A stretch of DNA of 64,000 bases, taken from assembly GCF_006438845.1 (NCBI RefSeq), contig NZ_RCZJ01000004.1, positions 186,001 to 250,000 of the forward strand. The letters are read 5' to 3'. Each line of letters begins with the position of its first letter. The stretch's first letter is position 1. The stretch comes from Variovorax ginsengisoli. GTDB taxonomy: Bacteria > Pseudomonadota > Gammaproteobacteria > Burkholderiales > Burkholderiaceae_C. This document shows positions 9,614-17,660 of this stretch, in pieces. The notes under the pieces were generated by a model, which searched no databases, had not been told where the DNA came from, and worked only from the letters and a program-made list of their open reading frames with translations. The position numbers and the translations under genes are program-made.

Positions 9614-10678
9614 ATGACCAGCGCATCGCCGCACGAGGCCGGCTTCCAGATCACCGTCGAGCCCAGCGGCCGCCAGTTCGCCGCGCAGCCCGACGAAACC
9701 ATCCTCGCTGCCGGCATCCGCCAGGGCATCGGCCTGCCCTACGGGTGCAAGGACGGCGCCTGCGGCTCGTGCAAGTGCCGAAAGCTCTCGGGCGAGGTGA
9801 CCCACGGGCCGCACCAGAGCAAGGCGCTGAGCGCCGAGGAAGAGCTCGCCGGCTTCGTGCTCACCTGTTGCGCGCGCGCGACCAGCGACGTGATGCTCGA
9901 ATCGCGCCAGGTGACCGAACTGGGAGCTTTCCCGATCCGCAAGATGCCCTCGCGCGTGCTGGCGCTGGCCAAGCTGTCGCACGATGTGATGAGCGTGCGC
10001 CTGCAGTTGCCGGCCGGCGAGCCGATGCAGTTCCATGCCGGGCAGTACGTCGAATTCATCCTGCGCGACGGCGCACGGCGCAGCTACTCGATGGCCAACG
10101 CGCCGCACACGCTGCTAGAACCGGGCACGGGCATCGAGCTGCACATCCGACATCTGCCGGGCGGCAAGTTCACCGACCATGTGTTCGGCGCGATGAAGGA
10201 GAAGGAAATCCTGCGCATCGAAGGGCCCTACGGCAGCTTCTTCCTGCGCGAAGACTCCGACAAGCCGATCGTGATGCTCGCCTCGGGCACCGGCTTCGCC
10301 CCGATCAAGGCGCTGATCGAGCACATGAAGTTCAAGCGCATCGAACGGCCTGCCACCGTGTACTGGGGCGGCCGCCGGCCGGAAGACCTTTACATGGCCG
10401 ACTGGCTGCATGCGCAATTGGCCGAGATGCCCTATCTGAAGTACGTGCCCGTGGTGTCCAACGCGGTGCCGCAGGACAACTGGACCGGCCGCACCGGCTT
10501 TGTCCACCGCGCCGTGCTCGAAGACTTCGCCGACCTGTCGGGCCACCAGGTGTATGCCTGCGGCGCGCCGATCGTGGTCGATTCGGCCAAGCGCGATTAC
10601 GTGGCCGAGGCCGGTTTGCCGGAAGAGGAGTTCTTCGCAGACGCCTTCACCACCGAAGCCGACAAGGCACTGCCCTGA
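9614..10678 (+). CDS. 2Fe-2S ferredoxin / FAD-NAD(P)H reductase fusion
   Basis: A 354-residue single-chain electron-transfer protein. Residues about 10-95 are a plant-type [2Fe-2S] ferredoxin with ligands C45, C50, C53 and C85 (C-x4-C-x2-C then a distant Cys). Residues about 105-350 are a ferredoxin-NADP reductase-like module with the FAD motif RSYSMANAP and the nucleotide motif SGTGFAPIKAL, ending in the CGAP segment. It passes electrons from NAD(P)H through FAD to the iron-sulfur cluster. Relatives in Burkholderiales are usually annotated as CDP-6-deoxy-delta-3,4-glucoseen reductase, but no sugar-modification genes lie nearby, so that name is probably inherited. The partner oxygenase or dehydratase is unknown. 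Confidence 0.9.
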   Translation: MTSASPHEAGFQITVEPSGRQFAAQPDETILAAGIRQGIGLPYGCKDGACGSCKCRKLSGEVTHGPHQSKALSAEEELAGFVLTCCARATSDVMLESRQVTELGAFPIRKMPSRVLALAKLSHDVMSVRLQLPAGEPMQFHAGQYVEFILRDGARRSYSMANAPHTLLEPGTGIELHIRHLPGGKFTDHVFGAMKEKEILRIEGPYGSFFLREDSDKPIVMLASGTGFAPIKALIEHMKFKRIERPATVYWGGRRPEDLYMADWLHAQLAEMPYLKYVPVVSNAVPQDNWTGRTGFVHRAVLEDFADLSGHQVYACGAPIVVDSAKRDYVAEAGLPEEEFFADAFTTEADKALP

Positions 10679-10733
10679 ACCGCAAGGCCGTTCAACGATT
10701 TTTCTCAATGAGGCCAGCGACGGCACACAACCA

Positions 10734-11705
10734 ATGAAGACAAGACATCTCCTCCTGAGCGGCCTCGCAGCCGCGGCCGTGCTGGCGTTCGTGCCTGCCC
10801 ACGCGCAGCAACGCCCTATTCGCCTCGTGGTGCCGTACGCAGCCGGCGGGCCGATCGACGTCACGGCCCGCATCCTGGCCGAGCGCGTGAAGGATTCGCT
10901 GGGCACGGTGATCATCGACAACAAGCCGGGGGCCGGCGGCAACATCGGCGCTGACGCCGTGGCCAAGGCTGCGCCCGACGGCCTGACCATCGGCATCGCA
11001 GCCACCGCGACGAACGCGGTCAACCCGTGGCTCTACAGCAAGATGCCGTACAACGCCGCCACCGACTTCGCGCCCATTACGCAGATGGTCCGCGTGCCGA
11101 ACGTGCTGGTCATGAATGCCGATGCGGCGCAGCGGCTGAAGATCAACACGGTGGCCGAACTGATCGCCTACGGCAAGGCCAACCCCGGCAAGCTCAACTA
11201 CGGCAGCGGCGGCAACGGCAGCGCCGGGCATCTGGCCGGCGAAATGTTCAAGCAGCAGGCCGGCATCTTCGCCGTGCACATTCCGTACAACGGCGGCAAT
11301 CCGGCGCAGTTGGCCCTGCTGTCGGGTCAGGTCGACTTCAACTTCGACAACCTGGCCACAGCCGCGCCGAACATCCGTTCGGGCAAGCTCAAGGCCATCG
11401 CCGTGACGACCGCACAACCCAGCAGCGCCCTGCCCGGCGTGCCAGCCGTGGCCGCAACGCTCAAGGGCTTCGCGATCGACACCTGGTGGGGCCTGGTCGC
11501 GCCGGCCGGCACGCCGCCCGATGTCGTTGCCAAACTGAACCAGGCTTTCGTCGCGGCGCTGAATTCACCGGAGACGAAAACGCGCTTCGCCGGCCTGCTG
11601 GCGGAGCCGGTGTCGAACACGCCCGAACAGTTCGGCGCTTTCATGAAGAGCGAACTGGCGAAGTACGAGAAGGTGGTGAAGGCGACGGGAGCCAAGGTCG
11701 ACTGA
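10734..11705 (+). CDS. Bug/TctC-family periplasmic solute-binding protein
   Basis: A 323-residue tripartite tricarboxylate transporter receptor (Bug family). A clear Sec signal peptide (MKTRHLLLSGLAAAAVLAF, cleavage after AHA near residue 24) directs it to the periplasm. Family hallmarks follow: RLVVPYAAGGPIDVTAR, the beta-strand/turn IIDNKPGAGGNIGAD and GSGGNGSAGHLAGEMF. The ATG is chosen because the signal peptide begins there; an earlier open stretch belongs to another frame of the reductase gene. No tctA/tctB genes are adjacent, which is usual, as Comamonadaceae carry many lone Bug genes. The ligand (a carboxylate, amide or aromatic acid in known members) is not predictable. A terminator follows. 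Confidence 0.92.
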   Translation: MKTRHLLLSGLAAAAVLAFVPAHAQQRPIRLVVPYAAGGPIDVTARILAERVKDSLGTVIIDNKPGAGGNIGADAVAKAAPDGLTIGIAATATNAVNPWLYSKMPYNAATDFAPITQMVRVPNVLVMNADAAQRLKINTVAELIAYGKANPGKLNYGSGGNGSAGHLAGEMFKQQAGIFAVHIPYNGGNPAQLALLSGQVDFNFDNLATAAPNIRSGKLKAIAVTTAQPSSALPGVPAVAATLKGFAIDTWWGLVAPAGTPPDVVAKLNQAFVAALNSPETKTRFAGLLAEPVSNTPEQFGAFMKSELAKYEKVVKATGAKVD

Positions 11706-11723
11706 CGCACGCCGGCATCATTG

Positions 11724-11749
11724 AAAAAGCCGCCCGAGGGCGGCTTTTT
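11724..11749. terminator. Bidirectional Rho-independent terminator
   Basis: A near-perfect inverted repeat, AAAAAGCCGCCC / GGGCGGCTTTTT, with a very short loop lies between the convergent bug receptor gene and livF. The A/T tracts on both sides would act as U-tracts on either strand. Confidence 0.88.
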
Positions 11750-11767
11750 CGCGGGCGCTGAACGCGA

Positions 11768-12529
11768 TCACTCGCCGAGGTAGGCCGCGCGCACTTTCGG
11801 GTCGTTGAGCATGATCTTCGCGTCACCCGCCATCGTGATCAGGCCCGATTCCATCACGTAGCCGCGGTCGGCGATCTGCAGCGCGCGGCTCGCGTTCTGC
11901 TCGACCAGCAGCACGGTCACGCCCTGGTCGTAGACGTTCTTCACCACTTCGAAGATCTTGTCGACCATGATCGGAGACAGGCCCATCGAAGGTTCGTCGA
12001 GCAGCAGCACCTTGGGGCGCGCCATGAGCGCACGGCCCATGGCCAGCATCTGCTGCTCGCCGCCGGACATCGTCCCAGCGAGCTGGTCCTTGCGCTCGCG
12101 CAGGCGCGGGAAGATGGTGAACATGCGCTCGATGTCCGCCGCGATGCCGCCCTTGTCGTTGCGGATGTAGGCGCCGATCTGCAGGTTCTCGGTGATCGTC
12201 ATGCGCGTGAACACGCCACGGCCTTCGGGCACCATCACCAGGCCTTCGCCGACCAGGTCCCAGGCGCCGCGGCCCTTGATGCTGCGGCCCAGGAATTCGA
12301 TATCGCCCTCGACGAACGGCAGCGTGCCGGTGATGGCCTTCATGGTCGTCGTTTTGCCGGCGCCGTTCGAGCCGATGAGCGACACCAGTTCGCCCTCATG
12401 CACTTCGAAGTCGACGCCCTTGACGGCTTGGATGCCACCGTAGGCGACTTTGAGTCCCGAGACCTTGAGCAGGGTTTTGCCGGTGCTACCGGTCGTTGCC
12501 GGCGCCGTGGCGATGATCGTTTCACTCAT
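11768..12529 (-). CDS. livF: Branched-chain amino acid-type ABC transporter ATPase LivF
   Basis: A 253-residue cytoplasmic ATP-binding subunit of a HAAT-family importer for branched-chain amino acids or related amides/carboxylates. Walker A is GSNGAGKT at 53-60, the ABC signature is MSGGEQQML, and Walker B ends in LLLDEPSMGL. The length fits LivF, with an N-terminal extension of about 15 residues (Ala/Thr-rich). It is the last gene of livH-livM-livG-livF, starting 1 bp after the livG stop, so translation is probably coupled. Confidence 0.95.
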   Translation of the reverse strand: MSETIIATAPATTGSTGKTLLKVSGLKVAYGGIQAVKGVDFEVHEGELVSLIGSNGAGKTTTMKAITGTLPFVEGDIEFLGRSIKGRGAWDLVGEGLVMVPEGRGVFTRMTITENLQIGAYIRNDKGGIAADIERMFTIFPRLRERKDQLAGTMSGGEQQMLAMGRALMARPKVLLLDEPSMGLSPIMVDKIFEVVKNVYDQGVTVLLVEQNASRALQIADRGYVMESGLITMAGDAKIMLNDPKVRAAYLGE

Positions 12530-12530
12530 G

Positions 12531-13301
12531 TCAGTGGCCTCCGGTGCCGAGGTAAGCCTCGATCACCTTTTCGTTCTTCTGGACTTCCGCGGGCGTGCCC
12601 TCGGCGATCTGCTTGCCGTAATCGAGCACCGTGAGGCGGTCGCACAGGCCCATCACCAGCTTCACGTCGTGTTCGATCAGCAGAATGGTGCGGTTGTCCT
12701 TGCGGATCTGGCTGATGAGCTCGCGCAGCATGACCTTCTCGGTCGCGTTCATGCCGGCGGCGGGCTCGTCGAGCGCGATGAGCTGTGGGTCGGTGGCGAG
12801 CGCGCGAGCGATCTCCAGGCGGCGCTGGTCGCCGTAGCTCAGCGTGCGGGCCTTGTAGTCGGCGAACTTGGCGATGCCGACGTACTCGAGCAGTTCGTAT
12901 GCACGCTCGGCGATCGCGGCCTCTTCGGCCTTGAAGCTGCCGGTGCGCAGCATGGCGCCGATCACGCCCGAATGCGTGCGCACGTGGCGCCCGACCATCA
13001 CGTTCTCCAGCGCGGTCATGTCCGCGAAGAGCCGGATGTTCTGGAAGGTGCGCGCGATGCCGGCCTTGGCCACTTCGTGCACCGCCGTCGGCTGGTAGGG
13101 CTTCCCGGCCAGCTCGAAGCTGCCGCTGTCGGGCGTGTAGAGGCCGGTGATCACGTTGAAGAAGGTGGTCTTGCCGGCGCCGTTGGGGCCGATCAGGCCG
13201 TAGACCTGGCCGCGCTGGATCTTGATGCCAACGTCCGACAGGGCTTGCAGCCCGCCGAAGCGTTTGGAAATGCCGCGGACTTCAAGGATGGTGTCAGTCA
13301 T
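12531..13301 (-). CDS. livG: Branched-chain amino acid-type ABC transporter ATPase LivG
   Basis: A 256-residue ABC ATPase that pairs with LivF. Walker A is GPNGAGKT at 38-45, the signature is LSYGDQRRLEIARAL, and ALDEPAAGMN is Walker B. The C-terminal segment IAEGTPAEVQKNEKVIEAYLG is typical of LivG, and the length is close to E. coli LivG (255). The ATG giving MTDTILEVRG is chosen as the family's usual start; an ATG 15 bases earlier (MESQTMTD) is possible. Third gene of the liv operon, 19 bp after livM. Confidence 0.94.
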   Translation of the reverse strand: MTDTILEVRGISKRFGGLQALSDVGIKIQRGQVYGLIGPNGAGKTTFFNVITGLYTPDSGSFELAGKPYQPTAVHEVAKAGIARTFQNIRLFADMTALENVMVGRHVRTHSGVIGAMLRTGSFKAEEAAIAERAYELLEYVGIAKFADYKARTLSYGDQRRLEIARALATDPQLIALDEPAAGMNATEKVMLRELISQIRKDNRTILLIEHDVKLVMGLCDRLTVLDYGKQIAEGTPAEVQKNEKVIEAYLGTGGH

Positions 13302-13320
13302 GGTCTGGGATTCCATCCGT

Positions 13321-14490
13321 TCAGGGGTTGATCGACATCGAACGCGCAGGCTTGTGCGGCACCTCGTCGGCGGGGTTGTCCACACCAGCGAGCTCGACGG
13401 GCGTCGCATCACCGCTCTTGCGCTTGAGCGACTTGCCGTGCTCGGGCGACGGCCACAGGCCGCGCGGACGCACCAGCATGATCACGATCATGGCCAGCGC
13501 GATGAACAACTGGCGCAGGATCGACGCATCGAGCCGGCCGTCGGTCATCGACTGCAACGGGCCCGCCACGTAGCGCAGCACCTCGGGCAGCGCAGCGAGC
13601 AGCACCGCACCGAGGATCACCCCCGGCAGGTGGCCGATGCCGCCCAGCACCACCATGGCGACGATCATCACCGACTCCATCAGGCTGAAGGACTCGGGCG
13701 ACACGAAGCTCTGGAACGACGCGAACATCGCGCCCGATACGCCGCCGAAGCTGGCGCCCATGCCGAAGGCCAGCAGCTTCATGTTGCGGGTGTTGATGCC
13801 CATCGCCTTGGCGGCGATCTCGTCCTCGCGGATGGCCATCCAGGCGCGGCCGATGCGCGACAGCTGCAGGCGGTGCGAGATGATCACGGTGAAGATCACC
13901 AGCGCCAGGAACAGGTAGTAATAGAGCGACACCGAGGAGATCGTGTAGTCGCCCAGCTTGAGCGGCCTCCCGAGGTTCAGGCCCCAGAAGTGCACCGGCT
14001 CGATGGCGTCCAGGCCCTTGGGGCCATTGGTGATGTTGACCGGGTGGTCGAGCGTGTTCAGGAACACGCGGATGATCTCGCCGAAGCCGAGCGTCACGAT
14101 TGCGAGGTAGTCGCCGCGCAGGCGCAGCGTCGGTGCACCGAGCATCACGCCGAACACGCCCGCCAGCACCAGCGCCAGCGGAATCACGATCAACAGCGGC
14201 GCGTGCAGGCCCCCCGGAAACATTGCCTTGATGGCCGGGAAGGTCTCGGTCAGGTGCGGCGAGCCAAGCAATGCGTACAGGTAGGCGCCGATCGCGAAGA
14301 AAGCGACGTAGCCCAGGTCCAGCAGGCCGGCGTAGCCGACCACGATGTTCAGGCCCAGGGCCAGCAGCACGTAGAGCAGCGCGATGTCGACGATACGGAC
14401 CCACGCATTGCCCTGCGTCTGCAGCAGCAACGGCAGTGCGAGCAGCGCGACCGCGGCGATCAGGAAGACGATGAGGTTCTTGCTTTTCAT
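13321..14490 (-). CDS. livM: Branched-chain amino acid-type ABC transporter permease LivM
   Basis: A 389-residue inner-membrane permease with about 8-10 hydrophobic helices and the family motif GYAGLLDLGYVAFFAIGAYLYAL near residue 50. The cytoplasmic coupling loop REDEIAAKAMGINTRNMKLLAFGMG contacts the ATPases. It has a hydrophilic C-terminal tail of about 40 residues (KRKSGDATPVELAG onward) that reads as disordered. It forms the pore with LivH. The start is 13 bp after the livH stop. Confidence 0.94.
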   Translation of the reverse strand: MKSKNLIVFLIAAVALLALPLLLQTQGNAWVRIVDIALLYVLLALGLNIVVGYAGLLDLGYVAFFAIGAYLYALLGSPHLTETFPAIKAMFPGGLHAPLLIVIPLALVLAGVFGVMLGAPTLRLRGDYLAIVTLGFGEIIRVFLNTLDHPVNITNGPKGLDAIEPVHFWGLNLGRPLKLGDYTISSVSLYYYLFLALVIFTVIISHRLQLSRIGRAWMAIREDEIAAKAMGINTRNMKLLAFGMGASFGGVSGAMFASFQSFVSPESFSLMESVMIVAMVVLGGIGHLPGVILGAVLLAALPEVLRYVAGPLQSMTDGRLDASILRQLFIALAMIVIMLVRPRGLWPSPEHGKSLKRKSGDATPVELAGVDNPADEVPHKPARSMSINP

Positions 14491-14503
14491 GGCGTCTTCT
14501 CCT

Positions 14504-15433
14504 TCAGGCTCGGTCTGCCACGCGCTCGCCCAGCAGGCCGGAAGGCCGCACGGTCAGCGTCAGGATCAGGATGACGAAAGCAAAGATGTCGCTGTGCTGG
14601 CTGCCGAGCACGCCGCCGGTGACCGTGCCCAGATAACCCGCACCGATGGCCTCGATCAGGCCGAGCAGGATGCCGCCGACCACCGCGCCGGCCAGGTTGC
14701 CGATGCCGCCGAACACGGCCGCCGTGAAGGCCTTGAGGCCCGGGCCGAAACCCATGGCGTGCTGCGCGATGCCGTAGTTGGACGCGTACATCACGCCAGC
14801 GATGGCTGCGAGCACGGCGCCGATGATGAAGGTTGCCGAGATCACCATGTCGGGCCGGATGCCCATCAGCGACGCGACCCGCGGGTTCTCGGCAGTGGCG
14901 CGCATTGCGCGGCCCAACTTGGTGTAGTTGACCAGCCAGGTCAGGATGGCCAGCGAGACCGCCGTGACCACCAGGATCATGATCTGCGTCGGCGAAATGG
15001 ACGCACCGCCGACCACGATCGATTCACTCGGCAGCAGCGTGGGGTACGCCTTGTTGGTCGGGCGCCAGATGATCATCGCCAGCGTCTGCAGCAGAATCGA
15101 CATGCCGATGGCCGTGATGAGCGGCGCCAGCTTGGGGCTGTTGCGCAGCGGCCGGTACGCGACTTTCTCGATCACGAAGTTGAGCGTGGCCGCGACCACG
15201 CACGCGATGATCAGCGCCAGCAGCAGGATCAGCCAGCCGGGCGCGCCTGGCATGGCGTCGCGCATGAGCCCGATCACGGTCCAACTGGTCAGCGCGCCGA
15301 CCATCAGGACTTCGCCATGGGCGAAATTGATGAGATTGATGATGCCGTACACCATGGTGTAGCCCAAGGCTATCAAGGCATACATGCTGCCGAGAACCAG
15401 ACCATTGATGATCTGCTGCAGCAAGATTTCCAT
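14504..15433 (-). CDS. livH: Branched-chain amino acid-type ABC transporter permease LivH
   Basis: A 309-residue permease with the LivH hallmarks GLVLGSMYALIALGYTMVYGIINLINFAHGE at the N-terminus and the coupling loop TKLGRAMRATAENPRVASLMG. The ATG giving MEILLQQIING is chosen because the family begins there and AGGA lies about 9 nt upstream; a longer open frame has no homologous character. It is the first gene of livHMGF. No periplasmic binding protein gene (livJ/livK) precedes it, so the receptor must be encoded elsewhere or this system borrows one. Confidence 0.94.
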   Translation of the reverse strand: MEILLQQIINGLVLGSMYALIALGYTMVYGIINLINFAHGEVLMVGALTSWTVIGLMRDAMPGAPGWLILLLALIIACVVAATLNFVIEKVAYRPLRNSPKLAPLITAIGMSILLQTLAMIIWRPTNKAYPTLLPSESIVVGGASISPTQIMILVVTAVSLAILTWLVNYTKLGRAMRATAENPRVASLMGIRPDMVISATFIIGAVLAAIAGVMYASNYGIAQHAMGFGPGLKAFTAAVFGGIGNLAGAVVGGILLGLIEAIGAGYLGTVTGGVLGSQHSDIFAFVILILTLTVRPSGLLGERVADRA

Positions 15434-15517
15434 AACGAGAGTCCTAAGTGATGGCACCTTTGCGAGGTGCTTTCGCCCCCCTGCAAACGCCGGATGGGTG
15501 CTGCGGGTTCATCTAGC

Positions 15518-15548
15518 AAAAAACCCGCCAGCATGTGCCGCGGGCGGA
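15518..15548 (-). terminator. Rho-independent terminator after rarA
   Basis: Read on the minus strand, a GC-rich stem (CCCGC/GCGGG, with a small inner GCA/TGC hairpin) is followed directly by a run of six T. It would stop transcripts from ftsK-lolA-rarA before the liv operon. The rest of the 227-bp gap (15434-15660) shows no other gene; the liv promoter presumably lies there. Confidence 0.65.
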
Positions 15549-15660
15549 TTTGTGGGCGGAATTGTAGTCACGAGCGTGCCCCGATCCGGGCCAGCAGGCC
15601 GGGGGGTTTACCCCTTGACGCGCAAACGGTTCGATGGCGCCCGCTGGCGGGTTCGCACGG

Positions 15661-16953
15661 TTATCTGGCAGCACCCTCGTTGCGACGCTGCAGTTCGCGC
15701 ATCTTCTCTGCGATGCGAATCTCCATCCCGCGTTCGACCGGCCGATAGAAACCGGGCGCGGCCATGCCGTCGGGCAAATAGCTCTCGCCGGCCGCGAAGC
15801 CGCCATCCTCGTCGTGCGCGTAGCGATAACCCTTGCCGTAATCAAGGTCCTTCATGAGCTTGGTCGGCGCGTTGCGAAGATGCATCGGCACCGGGCGGGT
15901 GCCGTCTTTCTTGATGAAGGCCTTGACCTCGTTGTAGGCCTTGTAGACCGCATTCGATTTCGGCGCGATGGCCAGGTAGATCACGCACTCCGCCAAGGCG
16001 AGTTCGCCTTCGGGCGTGCCCAGCCGTTCATAGACCTCGGCCGCGTCGAGCGCCAGCCGAAGCGCGCGCGGGTCCGCCAGGCCAATGTCTTCGCTGGCCA
16101 TGCGCACCAGGCGTCGCGCCATGTAGCGCGGATCAGCGCCGCCGTCGAGCATGCGCACGAACCAGTACAGCGCCGCGTCGGGGTCGCTGCCGCGCACCGA
16201 CTTGTGCAGCGCGCTGATGGTGTCGTAGAACTGCTCGCCGCCTTTGTCGTAGCGACGCATGCGCTCGCCCAGCACGCGCAGCAGCCAATCGTCGGAGATA
16301 TGGTCGAGCTTCTCGGAGCGCGCGGCCACGGACAGCGTCTCGAGCGTATTGAGCAGTCGGCGCGCATCGCCGTCGGCATAGGCCACGAGCCGGCCGACGG
16401 CCGCCTCTTCGATGGCCGGGACCGCATCGATCGCCTGTGCCTTGGCCACGATCTGCTTCAGGTCGGCTTCGTCGAGGGGCTGCAGCACATACACCGCAGC
16501 CCGAGACAACAGCGCGGAATTGACCTCGAACGACGGATTTTCGGTGGTCGCACCGATGAAGGTGAACAGGCCCGACTCCACATGCGGCAGGAACGCGTCC
16601 TGCTGGCTCTTGTTGAAGCGATGCACCTCGTCGACGAACACGATGGTGCGGCGCTGCTCCAGCCCGTCGCGCGCGGTGGTGGCGCGCTCGACGGCCTCGC
16701 GGATGTCCTTCACACCGCCGAGGACGGCGCTGATGCTGAGGAATTGCGCGTCGAAGGCATAGGCCATGAGCCGCGCGATCGTGGTCTTGCCGGTGCCCGG
16801 CGGGCCCCAGAGGATGCAGGAGTGCGGCTGGCCGGATTCGAAGGCGATGCGCAGCGGCATGCCCGGACCGAGCAGTTGCTGCTGGCCGATCACCTCGCCC
16901 AGGGTGGCGGGGCGCAGGCGTTCGGCGAGAGGAGGCAGGGTGGAAATGGCCAT
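15661..16953 (-). CDS. rarA: Replication-associated recombination protein A (RarA/MgsA)
   Basis: A 430-residue AAA+ ATPase of the RarA/WRNIP1 family, which acts at stalled replication forks and binds single-stranded DNA-binding protein and DNA ends. Walker A GPPGTGKT is at 50-57, Walker B/DEVH appears in IVFVDEVHRFNKSQQDAFLP, and the C-terminal tetramerisation region includes RGSDPDAALYWFVRMLDGG and GKGYRYAHDE. The ATG giving MAISTLPPLAERLRP is chosen; upstream residues overlap lolA's 3' flank and are not conserved in character. Gene order ftsK-lolA-rarA on one strand is common in proteobacteria, suggesting an operon. Confidence 0.95.
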   Translation of the reverse strand: MAISTLPPLAERLRPATLGEVIGQQQLLGPGMPLRIAFESGQPHSCILWGPPGTGKTTIARLMAYAFDAQFLSISAVLGGVKDIREAVERATTARDGLEQRRTIVFVDEVHRFNKSQQDAFLPHVESGLFTFIGATTENPSFEVNSALLSRAAVYVLQPLDEADLKQIVAKAQAIDAVPAIEEAAVGRLVAYADGDARRLLNTLETLSVAARSEKLDHISDDWLLRVLGERMRRYDKGGEQFYDTISALHKSVRGSDPDAALYWFVRMLDGGADPRYMARRLVRMASEDIGLADPRALRLALDAAEVYERLGTPEGELALAECVIYLAIAPKSNAVYKAYNEVKAFIKKDGTRPVPMHLRNAPTKLMKDLDYGKGYRYAHDEDGGFAAGESYLPDGMAAPGFYRPVERGMEIRIAEKMRELQRRNEGAAR

Positions 16954-17008
16954 GGCGTCGGCCCATTCTCGCCGCGGCCGCAGCGCGCCCGCGGCACCGC
17001 GGCTATTG

Positions 17009-17650
17009 CTATTGCTTGAGCACGTCGGCACCAGCCGGCGCCTTGAAAGCGAAGGTGCTCGCGCCCAGTGCGGGATTGACTTCGACCTTGCTGAACTTGA
17101 GCACCGAACGCTGGCCGAAGCTGTCCTGGATTTCGAGCGCCGCCAACGCCTCGCCTTGGAAGCCCACCTGGATGCCCTGCAACTGTCCGTCCTTCGCCTT
17201 CGGAGTCGCCTTGACCCATTGCAGACCGTCGCGCTCGGGCGCCGACTCGAGCGTGAAATCGGCTTGCAGCGCGCGCAGATCGGGCGCCGCCGCGATCAGC
17301 GCGGCAGGCGTCGAGCCGAGCGCCTGTGCCTGCGCGCGCTGTGTGACCTGGTTCAGGTCGGCGTCGTAGAGCCACAGCGTCTGGCCGTCGGCGACGATGG
17401 ATTGGGCGAAAGGCTTCTTGTAGTCGAACTTGAATTTGCCCGGCCGCTGGAATTCGAAAGTGCCGGTAGACACCTTGGCGCGCGACGGCTGGCCTTCGCG
17501 CGCCGGTGCCGTCACGGTTTGTGTGAATTCGGCACGGCCGGACTTCACGTTCTTCACGAAAGCTTCGAGGCTTTCCATGCCGCCGGCCCATGCGGCCATG
17601 GCGGCGGTCATGAGACTCAAACCTACCCACGTCTTCTTCAACGACTGCAT
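17009..17650 (-). CDS. lolA: Outer-membrane lipoprotein carrier protein LolA
   Basis: A 213-residue periplasmic chaperone that takes lipoproteins from the LolCDE complex and hands them to LolB at the outer membrane. A signal peptide without a lipobox (MQSLKKTWVGLSLMTAAMAAW, cleavage near AWA) is present. The mature part fits LolA: SLEAFVKNVKSGRAEFTQTV, then a beta-rich body with FQRPGKFKFDYKKPF and the DGQTLWLYDADLNQVT strand. The ATG that begins the signal peptide is used. It starts 10 bp after the ftsK stop. The lolC/E-lolD pair in this window lies at 57-59 kb. Confidence 0.95.
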   Translation of the reverse strand: MQSLKKTWVGLSLMTAAMAAWAGGMESLEAFVKNVKSGRAEFTQTVTAPAREGQPSRAKVSTGTFEFQRPGKFKFDYKKPFAQSIVADGQTLWLYDADLNQVTQRAQAQALGSTPAALIAAAPDLRALQADFTLESAPERDGLQWVKATPKAKDGQLQGIQVGFQGEALAALEIQDSFGQRSVLKFSKVEVNPALGASTFAFKAPAGADVLKQ

Positions 17651-17660
17651 TGCATTCCGT

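Noticed and set aside
9575..10108. N-terminal extension of the SDR-like gene over the ferredoxin gene
   Set aside because: The extra 178 codons lie opposite a well-supported ferredoxin-reductase and carry no homologous sequence; the TTG start at 9574 fits the fold.
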